Source: HGM12669 sp048527645
GTDB taxonomy: Bacteria > Bacillota > Clostridia > Oscillospirales > CAG-272
DNA: 42,449 nucleotides
NCBI GenBank assembly: GCA_048527645.1
Contig: DBGFNI010000116.1
Span: 1-42,449 of the forward strand
Direction of reading: 5' to 3'
Below are positions 14,742-23,917 of the stretch, piece by piece (positions within the stretch are counted from its first letter, which is position 1; every line of letters starts with the position of its first letter). The position numbers and the translations under genes were made by a program. Below the pieces are notes generated by a model, which saw nothing but the letters and a program-made list of their open reading frames with translations, did no database searches and had not been told where the DNA came from.

Positions 14742-17135
14742 TTATTTATCGTAGGGCTTCCATTGCGGCAACGCACCCAGTTCATCAATAATAAGCTGAT
14801 CGTAGTATGCGTCGTTCTCTTCGTGCCAACGTGTGAACCAGCTGCCGTCCTCCAGACCCGCACGGGTGCGGAACCAGTGGTGCATATATTCGCCGTTGCA
14901 CGTGAATTGATCGTCCGTCCAGCCGGATTTTTGCTCATTCGTGATCTCGCCGTATGCAAAAATACAGCACTGACCGCCAGGGTTCATGGGATGCTTCGAA
15001 TCAAATTGCAGCCAGAAATAATTGTAGTTAACCTCATATGCATTGATGATGTTGTTCAGATAGTCTTCCCAATAATTGTGCATATACCATATGGTGTTTT
15101 CGACATTCGCCTCAATTCCCAAATATTCATATGCGCCACCCATAACCGGATAGAATCCGGCTTCGGTATTATACAGGCAAGCGCCTCTTTCCATCGCCTG
15201 AATCACGCGGGCATTGCATACCTTTTCCATGATTCCGTCACTCCACATATGCACGCTGTATGCAACATTGTTGTAATCGGTGATCGGCCAAAGAATGGAA
15301 ACCTCAGCATGCTGGCCGGCCTCAGGCGTGTTGGCGATCAAAATGGAATCGGGGTCATGTTGGCGGATAATATCAAACATTCTCTTATATACAGGAACCA
15401 GGATTTCATTCCAGGTATACTCATATCCCGCAAGCGTGGTGACATATCGGCCGGTGACATCCTTGAATCTCTTTTCTCCTGACTCAAACTGCGGATAATT
15501 CTTTCCGCCGGTCGGCTCGTTATACATCTCGAAAAGGATGTGATCCGTGTCTCCGAAGCGCTTCATGAGGTTTCCCCAAAATTCTGCCTCCTGATCCTCG
15601 TAAATGCGGGGGTCGGCTCTGACATAAGCGGGATCGGCATTTTCAGCTTTTTCCTGATCCAATGCCATCGACCCGTCTTCCAGATAGCCGTGCCAGTCAA
15701 CGCAAACATACAGCCCGACCTTTTCTGCATTTTCAATCAGATCGTACAAATCCCGGAAAATGGTTTCACGGTAATTCTCGTCGTTGCGTTCATACAGTTC
15801 AGTCAGCTCCAATTCTGCACGGATGGTATTGATGCCCCAGTCATCTCTGAGCCATTTCAACTCGCTGTAATCGCCGCAGAAGGTGGTTCCGTCGTCCAAA
15901 GTCATTGCAGCATCCTTCCAGGTTGTTACGAATACACACAGACCTGACACGACAAATTTTTCGCCCAGCTCATTGACAAAGTGGTTGTCTTCCACCGACA
16001 GCGCGCCGTTCAGCGCCAGGGGACTCTCATCCATCAGATCATACAGTCCCACATCGCTGTAATCACCGCTGAAGGTCACAGCCGTCGCACAAACCGCCGT
16101 TTCGGGCGTCTGATATTCGATCTCCGTCAACAGCGTTTCGCCGGTAACCTCGATGGTGGTATATGTGCGGTCTCTGCCCAGCACATCCACGCGTTCGCCG
16201 TCGCAGTAAAACACAACTGCATTGTTGTCTCGCCAAATGACATCATAGCTGTGCGCCTGCCCGTCAACGGTGAAGTGATCGGCAGCGTTGATGCGCTTGA
16301 GATTTTCTTCTTCTGTGTCTGGCGTTGACAAAATCACGGCGGATTCGTCTGTCAGAGTCGCGTTGAAATGAAGTCTGCCCGTGGTGAAGGACAACTCAGA
16401 AAGATCCTCGGTGTTCAGATTTTTCTTCAAGAATCCGACACAGCGCACTGCAGGTGCATCCTGCTCCTCCGGGCGAATCAGATCATAGATTCTGCGGTTG
16501 AGAGAAACCGCAGCGGCACGGTCTGTTTCTGCCTTGGGATTCAAGTAACCTCTGTCATCGCCCTTGAAAACGCCCAGGGCAGACAAAGCGGTGAAGGATT
16601 CCCGCGCATATTCCGATATGCTTGCCCGGTCAGGGAACATAACCGCACCCTCTGTGCCGATTTCACACTCCAGATATCCCGTCAAAAAACGGTACAGCAT
16701 GGTACTTGTCTGTTCTCTGGTAATCGACGTGTCCGGCGCAAAAATAATTTTCCCGTTTCGGATGCCGACGCCATCGGTAATGCCGTTCTCATATCCCCAC
16801 AGAGCAGCCGTGTATTGCCATGCAGCAGTCTTCACATCGTCAAAGGGATTGCCTGCATTTTCCGTCTTTACATCGCATCCGGCAAGGCGTGCCGCACGAT
16901 ATAAAAAGGTGATGAACATTCCTCGGGTCAATGTCGTGTCCGGCGCAAATTTTTCGTTGCTCACGCCGGTGGCGATATGGTTTTCATACGCCCAGAGAAT
17001 GTCATCCTTTGCCCAGGATCTCGTAATATCCTCAAACGGCAATTCAGACTCCTCGGAGGATGCGGCCATGGGGCCGACCGCCAGGCATGACAGCAGCATA
17101 ACGATTGCGAATAGTGCGCTTAAAAATCTTTTCAT
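14742..17135 (-). CDS. Cell-surface SLH-anchored GH5 endoglucanase-like enzyme
   Basis: A 797-residue secreted protein. A signal peptide (about 1-24) is followed by three SLH modules (about 30-220), which bind pyruvylated wall polysaccharide. A spacer of about 130 residues (roughly 225-395) is not recognised. From about 400 to the end is a glycoside hydrolase family 5 domain: MYNEPTGG places the acid/base Glu540, and NTEAGFYP the nucleophile Glu658; WGINTIRAEL, VDWHGYLED and VAYSVHMW are further GH5-type segments. It should retain configuration and cleave beta-1,4-glucan or a related mannan/xyloglucan at the cell surface. ATG 17135 is chosen because it gives a proper signal peptide and has GAGGGT upstream; the longer frame to 17195 would run through the promoter region. 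It is monocistronic, with its own promoter and terminator. Confidence 0.87.
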   Translation of the reverse strand: MKRFLSALFAIVMLLSCLAVGPMAASSEESELPFEDITRSWAKDDILWAYENHIATGVSNEKFAPDTTLTRGMFITFLYRAARLAGCDVKTENAGNPFDDVKTAAWQYTAALWGYENGITDGVGIRNGKIIFAPDTSITREQTSTMLYRFLTGYLECEIGTEGAVMFPDRASISEYARESFTALSALGVFKGDDRGYLNPKAETDRAAAVSLNRRIYDLIRPEEQDAPAVRCVGFLKKNLNTEDLSELSFTTGRLHFNATLTDESAVILSTPDTEEENLKRINAADHFTVDGQAHSYDVIWRDNNAVVFYCDGERVDVLGRDRTYTTIEVTGETLLTEIEYQTPETAVCATAVTFSGDYSDVGLYDLMDESPLALNGALSVEDNHFVNELGEKFVVSGLCVFVTTWKDAAMTLDDGTTFCGDYSELKWLRDDWGINTIRAELELTELYERNDENYRETIFRDLYDLIENAEKVGLYVCVDWHGYLEDGSMALDQEKAENADPAYVRADPRIYEDQEAEFWGNLMKRFGDTDHILFEMYNEPTGGKNYPQFESGEKRFKDVTGRYVTTLAGYEYTWNEILVPVYKRMFDIIRQHDPDSILIANTPEAGQHAEVSILWPITDYNNVAYSVHMWSDGIMEKVCNARVIQAMERGACLYNTEAGFYPVMGGAYEYLGIEANVENTIWYMHNYWEDYLNNIINAYEVNYNYFWLQFDSKHPMNPGGQCCIFAYGEITNEQKSGWTDDQFTCNGEYMHHWFRTRAGLEDGSWFTRWHEENDAYYDQLIIDELGALPQWKPYDK

Positions 17136-17210
17136 AAATGTACCCTCATAATCATCACGGTAACCAACATTGTAGCACAGTGTGTCATTGGACACGCTGA
17201 TCCATCAAAA

Positions 17211-17239
17211 TTTTAACAAAAAAAGGCAACCATTGTCAA
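17211..17239 (-). promoter_or_regulatory. Promoter of the SLH-GH5 gene
   Basis: On the minus strand: -35 TTGACA (17239-17234), 17-base spacer, -10 TTAAAA (17216-17211). A second candidate is an extended -10, TGCTACAAT (TACAAT at 17174-17169), closer to the start codon. Either could serve; the 17136-17341 gap holds nothing else apart from the next terminator. Confidence 0.65.
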
Positions 17240-17290
17240 TCCCTTTCGGAAATAATTCATTGAATTTTTTAGTAATAAGATTTTGTGAAG

Positions 17291-17328
17291 AAAGCGAAAA
17301 GAGCCCGGAATCGGGCTCTTTTCGCTTT
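17291..17328 (-). terminator. Terminator of the SLH-GH16 genes
   Basis: A perfect 17-bp stem (17291-17307 with 17312-17328) and a GAAT/ATTC tetraloop, 13 bases after the stop of the first GH16 gene. T residues within the 3' arm and after it on the minus strand (CGCTTTCTTC) support termination. The stem is symmetrical enough to act in both directions. Confidence 0.85.
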
Positions 17329-17341
17329 GTATTACATGTTG

Positions 17342-19015
17342 TTACGATCCGAAGTGCGGCGGAAATTCATCCATATACTCCGCCAACTGGTAAACATGGA
17401 TATAATCAATAATATACGCCGTGAAATCGCCTTTTTCATAGTCGGCGCGTACCTCATCCTCCGTCATGCCGAATTTGGTCGGATCAAACCAAATCTGATT
17501 CGTGTTCGGCCAGGTATCATCCGCATAATAGCAGCTGAGGAAGATCATCGAGGGCGCCTCGCTCAAAGGCGTCTCCGGGAAGGTACCGATCAGGTTTCCG
17601 TCGTAATAAATCGCATATCCTTCCTGCGTCCACAGATAGCCAACCGTGTGGAACTGCCCATCAAAGAAAGACGAATCGGGAATCGCATATGCCATTTCGG
17701 TGGCAGTATCGCTCCGTTTCATGCGGTTTCCGAGGATGTACCACTGATCGCTCTGATACGGCAACCCCTCCACATTCCAGTGCCCTGTGGAGAAAAACTT
17801 GCCGCGCTGTTCATCGAATGTTCCGGTTGCTACCGTCTCGTGCGGCAGCGTCTCAAAAATATCCATCTCCACAAACGGCTTTGTCTGTGCCGGGTTGTCC
17901 GCCTCATAATAGCGATCCGCACCGACTGAAACCGTCCAGAAGGTCGAAATGAATCCGGCAGCCTGAGAAGGCTTGAAGCGAATCTCATAATAACCGTATG
18001 TCTGATTGAATCTGCCGTTGCCCGTATCGAGTCCGGCAATTCCGTTGTTGTGGTTGATACCGTTGTCAACCTCGTCGTCCTCGTCGTCATCATAATAATG
18101 CTCGGGATAGGTGCCGGTCATATACAGCATACCATCCTGTGTGTACATACGCTCGGACAAGGGCAACTGCCAGTATGGTTTATTCTCTGTCTCCGCGTCC
18201 GGGTATTCTTGTTTGCCCCAGATATCGTCGCGCCAGCCCTGCTTGCCCTCGCCGTCAAAGTCCTCGATCATCGTGGGCACCAGCTGAAGCGCCGGATCCA
18301 GATAGCACTGCCAGGTACTGGAATAATAGCGGTACAGCCGCTCTGCCAGCACGGCAATCTGCGCACGCGTCGCCTTGCCGTTGGGTCGGAAATTGCCGTT
18401 GTCGCCCTGATACAGTCCGATCGCCGTCATTGTGCTGACTGCCGTCTGTGCCCATTTGCCGATCTGTGCGGCGTCGTGGTATGTCTGTGCCAAATCCACG
18501 CGCGCCTCGCTCAAATCCACCTTGAAATACTGTGTGAGCAGATTGTACAGCAGCTGGGCGATCTGCTCCCGGGTGATGGAGGCATCGGGCGCCATGATGC
18601 CACCGCCCATGCCGCCGATCACGCCGTTTTCATATGCCCATGTCATCGCATCCATGTACCATGCGCCGTCGTGCAGATCTGTGAACGGCAGCGTCTGCGT
18701 TTCCACGCTCATGTCCCGCTCCAGATTCTTCACCAGATTATAGCACAGCTGGGTGTACATTGCGCGGGTCATGTCGCGATCCGGCTCAAACGCACGCACG
18801 TTGCCCAGTCCCGACATGATGCCGTTTGCCACGCACCAGTAGATCCCGTCATAGCTCCATCCCGCCTGATCTGACGCGCTCTTGGGCACGTCGCGCAGAT
18901 AGACATATTTTTTGTAGTTGGGTTCGTACCACGCGCCGGCAAACGACGCCAGGGTGCCGACGAGCAGCGCGGCTGTCAGCAGCACCGCCAAAATTTTTTT
19001 TGCGGTATGTTTCAT
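17342..19015 (-). CDS. Cell-surface SLH-anchored GH16 glucanase-like enzyme (copy A)
   Basis: A 557-residue secreted protein: signal peptide (about 1-28), three SLH modules (about 30-235), then a GH16 domain to the end. The GH16 signature ExDxxE is Glu383-Met-Asp385-Ile-Phe-Glu388, with nucleophile, helper Asp and acid/base in the laminarinase/agarase spacing. The substrate is probably a beta-1,3- or mixed beta-glucan, or another beta-linked galactan or glucan; the sequence alone does not decide. An unusual acidic stretch, DDDEDDEVDNG, occurs near residue 310 and might bind calcium. The first 262 residues are about 95% identical to copy B; the catalytic halves are far more diverged. SD AGGAGG before ATG. 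It follows copy B by 52 bases. Confidence 0.87.
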   Translation of the reverse strand: MKHTAKKILAVLLTAALLVGTLASFAGAWYEPNYKKYVYLRDVPKSASDQAGWSYDGIYWCVANGIMSGLGNVRAFEPDRDMTRAMYTQLCYNLVKNLERDMSVETQTLPFTDLHDGAWYMDAMTWAYENGVIGGMGGGIMAPDASITREQIAQLLYNLLTQYFKVDLSEARVDLAQTYHDAAQIGKWAQTAVSTMTAIGLYQGDNGNFRPNGKATRAQIAVLAERLYRYYSSTWQCYLDPALQLVPTMIEDFDGEGKQGWRDDIWGKQEYPDAETENKPYWQLPLSERMYTQDGMLYMTGTYPEHYYDDDEDDEVDNGINHNNGIAGLDTGNGRFNQTYGYYEIRFKPSQAAGFISTFWTVSVGADRYYEADNPAQTKPFVEMDIFETLPHETVATGTFDEQRGKFFSTGHWNVEGLPYQSDQWYILGNRMKRSDTATEMAYAIPDSSFFDGQFHTVGYLWTQEGYAIYYDGNLIGTFPETPLSEAPSMIFLSCYYADDTWPNTNQIWFDPTKFGMTEDEVRADYEKGDFTAYIIDYIHVYQLAEYMDEFPPHFGS

Positions 19016-19112
19016 GAAAAATCCTCCTGATTCTATTCACAACGCCGAAAAGACGCCGTTATGGGTTTCACTCCGAGGCCAGCGCCCCGATGGCTTCCGT
19101 ATAATATGCGGG
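18232..19112 (-). repeat. Tandem homology block A (SLH half, intergenic, 3' end of next gene)
   Basis: This block, from inside copy A's KQGW codons through its start, the 52-bp gap and the last 15 codons of copy B, is matched almost base for base by 19960-20834. The homology stops abruptly at the start of the GH16 domains on one side and near 20836 on the other. Confidence 0.85.
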
Positions 19113-20744
19113 AACTTCATTTCCGTAATAATTCGGTGCATACTCCTCTGTATACTCTGCCAGCTGATACACATGCACATAATCAATCACAAACTGGGAG
19201 ATACCGTTTTCGTCGAAATCTTCCCGATAGCAATCTCCGTTGTACGGGCGCTCCGCGTCGGTATTCCAATAATAAAGGTTCAGACGCAACACCGCAGACA
19301 TGTCAGACAGCGGTGCCCGTGAAAAATCGCCTGCGTAATTTCCATCATACCAAACCTGATAGCCGTCTTTCGTCCACAGAAAGCCAACCGTGTGATACTT
19401 TCCGTCAAACATGGAGGAATCGGGAATGAAATACGGATTGTCCTGCTCACGCTCCAGACACATTTTATTGTGTGCGACATACTGATGCATTTGCTTTTCG
19501 GAGGAGTTACCCTGCCAGTGGTTCCAATGCAGCGTGGTTGTGAGCTTATCGCCCTTGATCGGCACCTGCACATTATTCCGGCTGGTTTCGAAAATGTCCA
19601 TTTCAATAAAGTTTTCATACGGGTCAAGCTCGCTGACATCGACATCCTGCGCAGGATTGCCCGAACCGTCGGTCGGCCACTGGGGATACCCGTGCGCATT
19701 GGTGGTCAGCCACCACGCGGAACATATCGCACGCGCGGGGCAGGGCTTGAACCGGATTTCATAATAGCCAAAGGACTGTGAAAATTTATTTGGAACATCG
19801 TGCCCGCTGAACAAACCGCAGATACCGTTATCATTCGTGTTGTTGTCTCCGGGCCAGTAAGCGTTCATGTACAGATTTCCGTCCTGCGTATACATCCGTT
19901 CCTCCTCCGCAGGCAAAAACGACGCGGAAGAATAGGAGCATGGCGTCCAGAAATTGTCGTTCCAGCCCTGCTTGCCTTCGCCGTCAAAGTCCTCGAGCAT
20001 CGTGGGCACCAGTTGAAGCCCCGGATCCAGATAGCATTCCCAGGTTCTGGAATAATAGCGGTACAGCCGCTCCGCCAGCACGGCGATCTGCGCACGCGTC
20101 GCCTTGCCGTTGGGTCGGAAATTGCCGTTGTCGCCCTGATACAGTCCGATCGCCGTCATTGTGCTGACTGCCGTCTGTGCCCATTTGCCGATCTGTTCGG
20201 CGTCGCGGTACGTCTCGGTCAAATCCACGCTCGCCTCGCTCAAATCCACCTTGAAATACTGCGTAAGCAGGTTGTACAGCAGCTGCGCGATCTGCTCACG
20301 GGTTATGGATGCGTCAGGCGCCATGATGCCGCCGCCCATGCCGCCGATCACGCCGTTTTCATATGCCCACGTCATTGCCTCCATATACCATGCGTCGTCG
20401 TTCAGATCGGTAAACGGCAGCGTCTGCGTCTCCACGCTCATGTCCCGTTCCAAATTCTTCACCAAATTATAGCAAAGCTGCGTATACATCGCGCGGGTCA
20501 TGTCTCGATCCGGCTCAAACGCGCGCACATTGCCCAGTCCCGACATGATGCCGTTTGCCACGCACCAATAGATCCCGTCGTAGCTCCATCCCGCCTGATC
20601 GGACGCGCTCTTGGGCACGTCGCGCAGATAGACATATTTCTTATAGTTGGGTTCGTACCACGCGCCGGCAAACGACGCCAGGGTGCCGACGAGCAGCGCG
20701 GCTGTCAGCAGCACCGCCAATATTTTTTTTGCAGTATGTTTCAT
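19068..20744 (-). CDS. Cell-surface SLH-anchored GH16 glucanase-like enzyme (copy B)
   Basis: A 558-residue secreted protein with the same order as copy A: signal peptide, three SLH modules and a GH16 domain with Glu381-Met-Asp383-Ile-Phe-Glu386 as catalytic ExDxxE. The catalytic half differs greatly from copy A (for example FSQSFGYYEIRFKPCPARAICSAWW against FNQTYGYYEIRFKPSQAAGFISTFW, written here in part), so the two enzymes probably attack different linkages or chain lengths. The C-terminal tail ends AYYTEAIGALASE, which copy A lacks. An SD TAGGAGG precedes the ATG. It lies downstream of the glycyl radical enzyme gene with 95 bases between, and no terminator is visible there, so transcription may run through from that operon. 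Confidence 0.87.
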   Translation of the reverse strand: MKHTAKKILAVLLTAALLVGTLASFAGAWYEPNYKKYVYLRDVPKSASDQAGWSYDGIYWCVANGIMSGLGNVRAFEPDRDMTRAMYTQLCYNLVKNLERDMSVETQTLPFTDLNDDAWYMEAMTWAYENGVIGGMGGGIMAPDASITREQIAQLLYNLLTQYFKVDLSEASVDLTETYRDAEQIGKWAQTAVSTMTAIGLYQGDNGNFRPNGKATRAQIAVLAERLYRYYSRTWECYLDPGLQLVPTMLEDFDGEGKQGWNDNFWTPCSYSSASFLPAEEERMYTQDGNLYMNAYWPGDNNTNDNGICGLFSGHDVPNKFSQSFGYYEIRFKPCPARAICSAWWLTTNAHGYPQWPTDGSGNPAQDVDVSELDPYENFIEMDIFETSRNNVQVPIKGDKLTTTLHWNHWQGNSSEKQMHQYVAHNKMCLEREQDNPYFIPDSSMFDGKYHTVGFLWTKDGYQVWYDGNYAGDFSRAPLSDMSAVLRLNLYYWNTDAERPYNGDCYREDFDENGISQFVIDYVHVYQLAEYTEEYAPNYYGNEVPAYYTEAIGALASE

Positions 20745-20834
20745 GAAAAATCCTCCTAAATTCTATTCACAATGCCGTTATACGGTGTTTCACTCCGAGG
20801 CCAGCGCCCCGATGGCTTCTGTATAATATGCGGG
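19960..20834 (-). repeat. Tandem homology block B
   Basis: This is the partner of 18232-19112. It covers the SLH half of copy B, its upstream gap and a stub at about 20788-20834 that reproduces the end of a GH16 gene (see the pseudogene entry). Confidence 0.85.
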
Positions 20835-20836
20835 AG
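20788..20836 (-). pseudogene. Stub of a third GH16 gene's 3' end
   Basis: On the minus strand this segment encodes APAYYTEAIGALASE followed by a stop, the same as the last codons of copy B (19068-19110), and is followed by a similar gap, SD and start. It directly abuts the stop codon of the glycyl radical enzyme (20842-20840). No other part of a third gene is present. It is either the remnant of a lost third copy or the overshoot of a gene-conversion tract. Confidence 0.8.
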
Positions 20837-20839
20837 CTG

Positions 20840-23194
20840 TCAGCAGGAAATGCACGTGGATTTCAAATCCAGGCGTTTGATGATATCCTGCTGAATTGCA
20901 GGGGACAAATCCAGAAAATTGACAAAGGTGCCATGAATCCGCATGATATATACGCCGCTGGGCGCATACTTTTCCGGATCCGCCAAAACCTTGCGTAGAA
21001 TTTCCGGGGTTGTGACATTGACATACAGATAGAATGGGCTGACGCGCTCGGTGTTTTTCTCATTGAAAAACAGCGGCGCGATGACACGCTCATAAAATTG
21101 CAACCCCTTTTCTGCATCGGTTTTGCCGTTGAAATACTGTGGGTCAATGCCCAGATGAGAAGCATACCCGCCGCTCATCTTTTCAAACGGCAGCTCCATA
21201 TTGGAAAGCATGCGGAAGCCTAAACCGTTTTCTGCGCTACCCCACAGTGGATCGACGCCGTAATTCACCATTTCGCGGGACTTTCTGCCGTCCGGCGTTG
21301 CACCGACCCAGTATCCGTACAGCAGATGTGTGGACGGGCTGCTGAAATCAGGGCGAAAGGCATTGCCCAAATTGTTTTTGAGCGAGGCAACAATATCAGC
21401 CGCACGGTTTGTCACCTCCGCGCACTCGCGGTCAACGCCCTCGATGTGATTGCCAAATTTGTCTGCGTCCAACAAAAACTGATGCAGCTGCTCATACCCC
21501 TCAAAGTTCGCGCGCAGCGCGGGCAAGAGCTGATCTTGCCATTCCGGCTTCTCTGCAAGCAATCTGTCAATGGCAACAAGACTGTCCGCCACCACGGAAA
21601 CGCCGTGAATCAGGCATCCGCTGCCGTTATATTTCGTTCCCTGCCGCGTCACATCGCGCACATCAATGCCGCTCTCCACACCGCCCATGACACAGGAGAG
21701 AAACGGAACGCGCAAATGGGACAGCGCTGCGGTCGCACCGTTTGCCGATTTCGCCATCGACGCGGCAACGCGCTCCACATTGCGCCAGTATACCTGCCGC
21801 ACTGCATCCAGCGGCGCTTGCTCTAAGTCAAGCAATTTCTTTCCCGTGATCAGCGAGGTTCCGCCCGTCAGCGTCAACTCCAGAATCTTTGGGAGATTCA
21901 GCCAGCTGTTGGTCGTGTTCCCGTTGTCCTTTCCCATGATCAGCGGTTCCTGACAGCCGGCAACGGAGGTATCCTTGATGTCGGTCAGCGCCACGCCGCG
22001 TCTGCCCATGATGGAAAACAGCGAATCATCGTTGAACAGCGACGGGGTCAGCACACCGGCGCCGAAGAAGAAACGTCCCATCTCCTCATACAGCTTTTTG
22101 GGTGTGTTCTGATGCAGCTTCACTGACAGAATCGGCTGCGGCAGATTCATATCGTAATACGCATCCAAAAGGGCGTAACTGCATTCATTGGTCAAATCAC
22201 AGCCGTTCTCGTCTCTGCCGCCGATCAGCACATTCTGCGAAATCGCCCAGCTGCGATCTGCCACATTGAAGAACACCAGAAAATGACGGAACAGCGCGGC
22301 AGCCTCCTCGCGGGTCATTTCACCGCGGTACGGCTCAAAAATCCGATCTGCGTTGCCGACGGAGAAGGCAAAGGGATTGGGCGCCTGCTCCAGACACATG
22401 CACTGCCACAGCAGCAAAAAGGACTGAATTGCCTCAAACAGATTCTCCGCGCCGTGCGCAGGCACCTTTTCCAGCGTGTCTGCCAGCAGCTGCAACTGTG
22501 CGCGTCGCGCCTCCCCTGCCTGCTCCATCTGTGTCAGTGCAAGCTCGCGGTAGCGGCGTGCAAAGATCAGTGGCGCCTCCAGCGCCTTGGCGAAGGCTTC
22601 AAAGCCGCGCTTTTTCTGTGCATCCTGTTCGGTCTGCGCCTTTGCAAGCAGGTCATCTCGCGTCTTGCACACGCCGTTTTTCAAAAGCGGGCGCATGTCA
22701 GGAATCAGATGCCCCGTCACCTGCTCCACAAAATAAGCAACCTCTTCCGTATAGGGCTCTGCCTCTTCGTAAACCTTGGTCAGATTGGCAACATATGCGC
22801 TGCGGCGGCTCTTTTCCCGCACCGCGTCAATCCGCTCCTGCGTGATGGTTTCATCCGGTTCAATGTCGCCGAACACCGCAGTCGGATCGCAATATCCGCT
22901 GAACTCTTCCACCTTGAAGGAAGGATTAATCAGCGCGTAGCTCCGTGCAAACGCATCATCCTGTGTGCCGGCAAACACATGGTTCTCCGTCAGCTCCAGC
23001 GGCAGCATCTGCGCAATCTCGCACAGCGCTGCGGCAGCCGCATACTCTTCCCCTTTTTCCAGATATTTTTCCTTTGCGGGATAAAACGCCTCCTGCGCCA
23101 AAAACCATCCGTCCAGACGAGTCTTTGCACGCTCGTGGCGGAACAAACGCTTTGCCATTTGAATCAGTTCTTCTGTTTTGTATACCTTGTTCAT
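20840..23194 (-). CDS. Glycyl radical enzyme (pyruvate formate-lyase family) with an atypical radical loop
   Basis: A 784-residue protein of the PFL/glycyl radical family. The active-site Cys is Cys414 in GCQEP, with Glu416 as the usual general base of the eliminase-type members; PFL proper has two adjacent Cys, so this is not PflB. The radical site near the C-terminus reads MRIHGTFVNFLDLS with Gly755, where the family normally has RV(S/A/G)GY/F. Gly is kept, but the positions around it are His and Thr. Size fits the dehydratase/lyase subgroup. The start is ATG 23194 (AAGGAG 11 bases upstream); an ATG at 23203 is only 2 bases from the SD. It follows its activase by 17 bases. The substrate is unknown; neighbours suggest carbohydrate use but do not prove it. 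Confidence 0.85.
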   Translation of the reverse strand: MNKVYKTEELIQMAKRLFRHERAKTRLDGWFLAQEAFYPAKEKYLEKGEEYAAAAALCEIAQMLPLELTENHVFAGTQDDAFARSYALINPSFKVEEFSGYCDPTAVFGDIEPDETITQERIDAVREKSRRSAYVANLTKVYEEAEPYTEEVAYFVEQVTGHLIPDMRPLLKNGVCKTRDDLLAKAQTEQDAQKKRGFEAFAKALEAPLIFARRYRELALTQMEQAGEARRAQLQLLADTLEKVPAHGAENLFEAIQSFLLLWQCMCLEQAPNPFAFSVGNADRIFEPYRGEMTREEAAALFRHFLVFFNVADRSWAISQNVLIGGRDENGCDLTNECSYALLDAYYDMNLPQPILSVKLHQNTPKKLYEEMGRFFFGAGVLTPSLFNDDSLFSIMGRRGVALTDIKDTSVAGCQEPLIMGKDNGNTTNSWLNLPKILELTLTGGTSLITGKKLLDLEQAPLDAVRQVYWRNVERVAASMAKSANGATAALSHLRVPFLSCVMGGVESGIDVRDVTRQGTKYNGSGCLIHGVSVVADSLVAIDRLLAEKPEWQDQLLPALRANFEGYEQLHQFLLDADKFGNHIEGVDRECAEVTNRAADIVASLKNNLGNAFRPDFSSPSTHLLYGYWVGATPDGRKSREMVNYGVDPLWGSAENGLGFRMLSNMELPFEKMSGGYASHLGIDPQYFNGKTDAEKGLQFYERVIAPLFFNEKNTERVSPFYLYVNVTTPEILRKVLADPEKYAPSGVYIMRIHGTFVNFLDLSPAIQQDIIKRLDLKSTCISC

Positions 23195-23211
23195 CGTGAT
23201 CATTGCTCCTT

Positions 23212-23913
23212 TTAGGTCTGTATCAATTGAATGCCGTCTGCGCGCAGCGCCTGTGCAAAGGCGTCTATCTGCGCCGCGGACACAAAACCGTCTGTGACGG
23301 TATACGGTTTTTCCCATTTGTCCCGTCCGTACTCATGATAGGGCAAGATTTCCACCTGCAAATGCGAACGGTTGCAGGTGTTGAAAAATGCAACGAAGGG
23401 TGTGGGATCCGTGTTGATATGATTGATCAGGGGGATGCGAACCAAAATATCCTTTCCGTTCTGTGTCAATTTGCGGATGTTTTCCCGGGTCTGCTCCCCA
23501 TCGTTTCCGGTATACCGGCGGTGCCGTTCCCCGTCCGCCAGCTTGCAGTCGACAATCAGATAATCAATCAGCGGTGCAAGCTCCGTCAGGCGCGGGTGCG
23601 AGCCGTTTGTTTCCAGGCAGGTGTGGATGCTTGCCTCGCGCAGCAATATCAGGCACTGTCGCAGCTGATCAAACTGCAGGGTTGCCTCTCCGCCGGTGAA
23701 GGTCACGCCCCCGCCGGAAAAAAACATCATTTCCGACCGCTTGGCAAGGTGCACAATTTCTTCCGGCGTCATTTCCCGCCGCTGTGTGCATATCTCCATG
23801 CTTTCGGGATTGGAGCACCAGGGACAGTGAAAATTGCAGCCCTGGGTGTGAATCACCAGACGGTTGCCCGGTCCATCCTGAGAAAAATTGAAGCCGGTTG
23901 TTAAGATATTCAT
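23212..23913 (-). CDS. Glycyl radical enzyme activase (radical SAM)
   Basis: A 233-residue radical SAM protein. The 4Fe-4S cluster ligands are CxxxCxxC at Cys26, Cys30 and Cys33 (GCNFHCPWC), and the GGGVTFTGGEATLQ segment near residue 91 is typical of PflA-type activases. It lacks the extra two-cluster ferredoxin insert seen in the activases of many dehydratase-type glycyl radical enzymes, so it is of the short PflA type. It should abstract H from Gly755 of the neighbouring enzyme. ATG 23913 lies 4 bases after the serine hydrolase stop; its own stop is 17 bases before the enzyme gene. Confidence 0.9.
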   Translation of the reverse strand: MNILTTGFNFSQDGPGNRLVIHTQGCNFHCPWCSNPESMEICTQRREMTPEEIVHLAKRSEMMFFSGGGVTFTGGEATLQFDQLRQCLILLREASIHTCLETNGSHPRLTELAPLIDYLIVDCKLADGERHRRYTGNDGEQTRENIRKLTQNGKDILVRIPLINHINTDPTPFVAFFNTCNRSHLQVEILPYHEYGRDKWEKPYTVTDGFVSAAQIDAFAQALRADGIQLIQT

Positions 23914-23917
23914 GCCG

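Noticed and set aside
20840..23194. Pyruvate formate-lyase PflB
   Set aside because: The active site has a single Cys in GCQEP rather than the adjacent Cys pair of PFL, and the radical loop differs.
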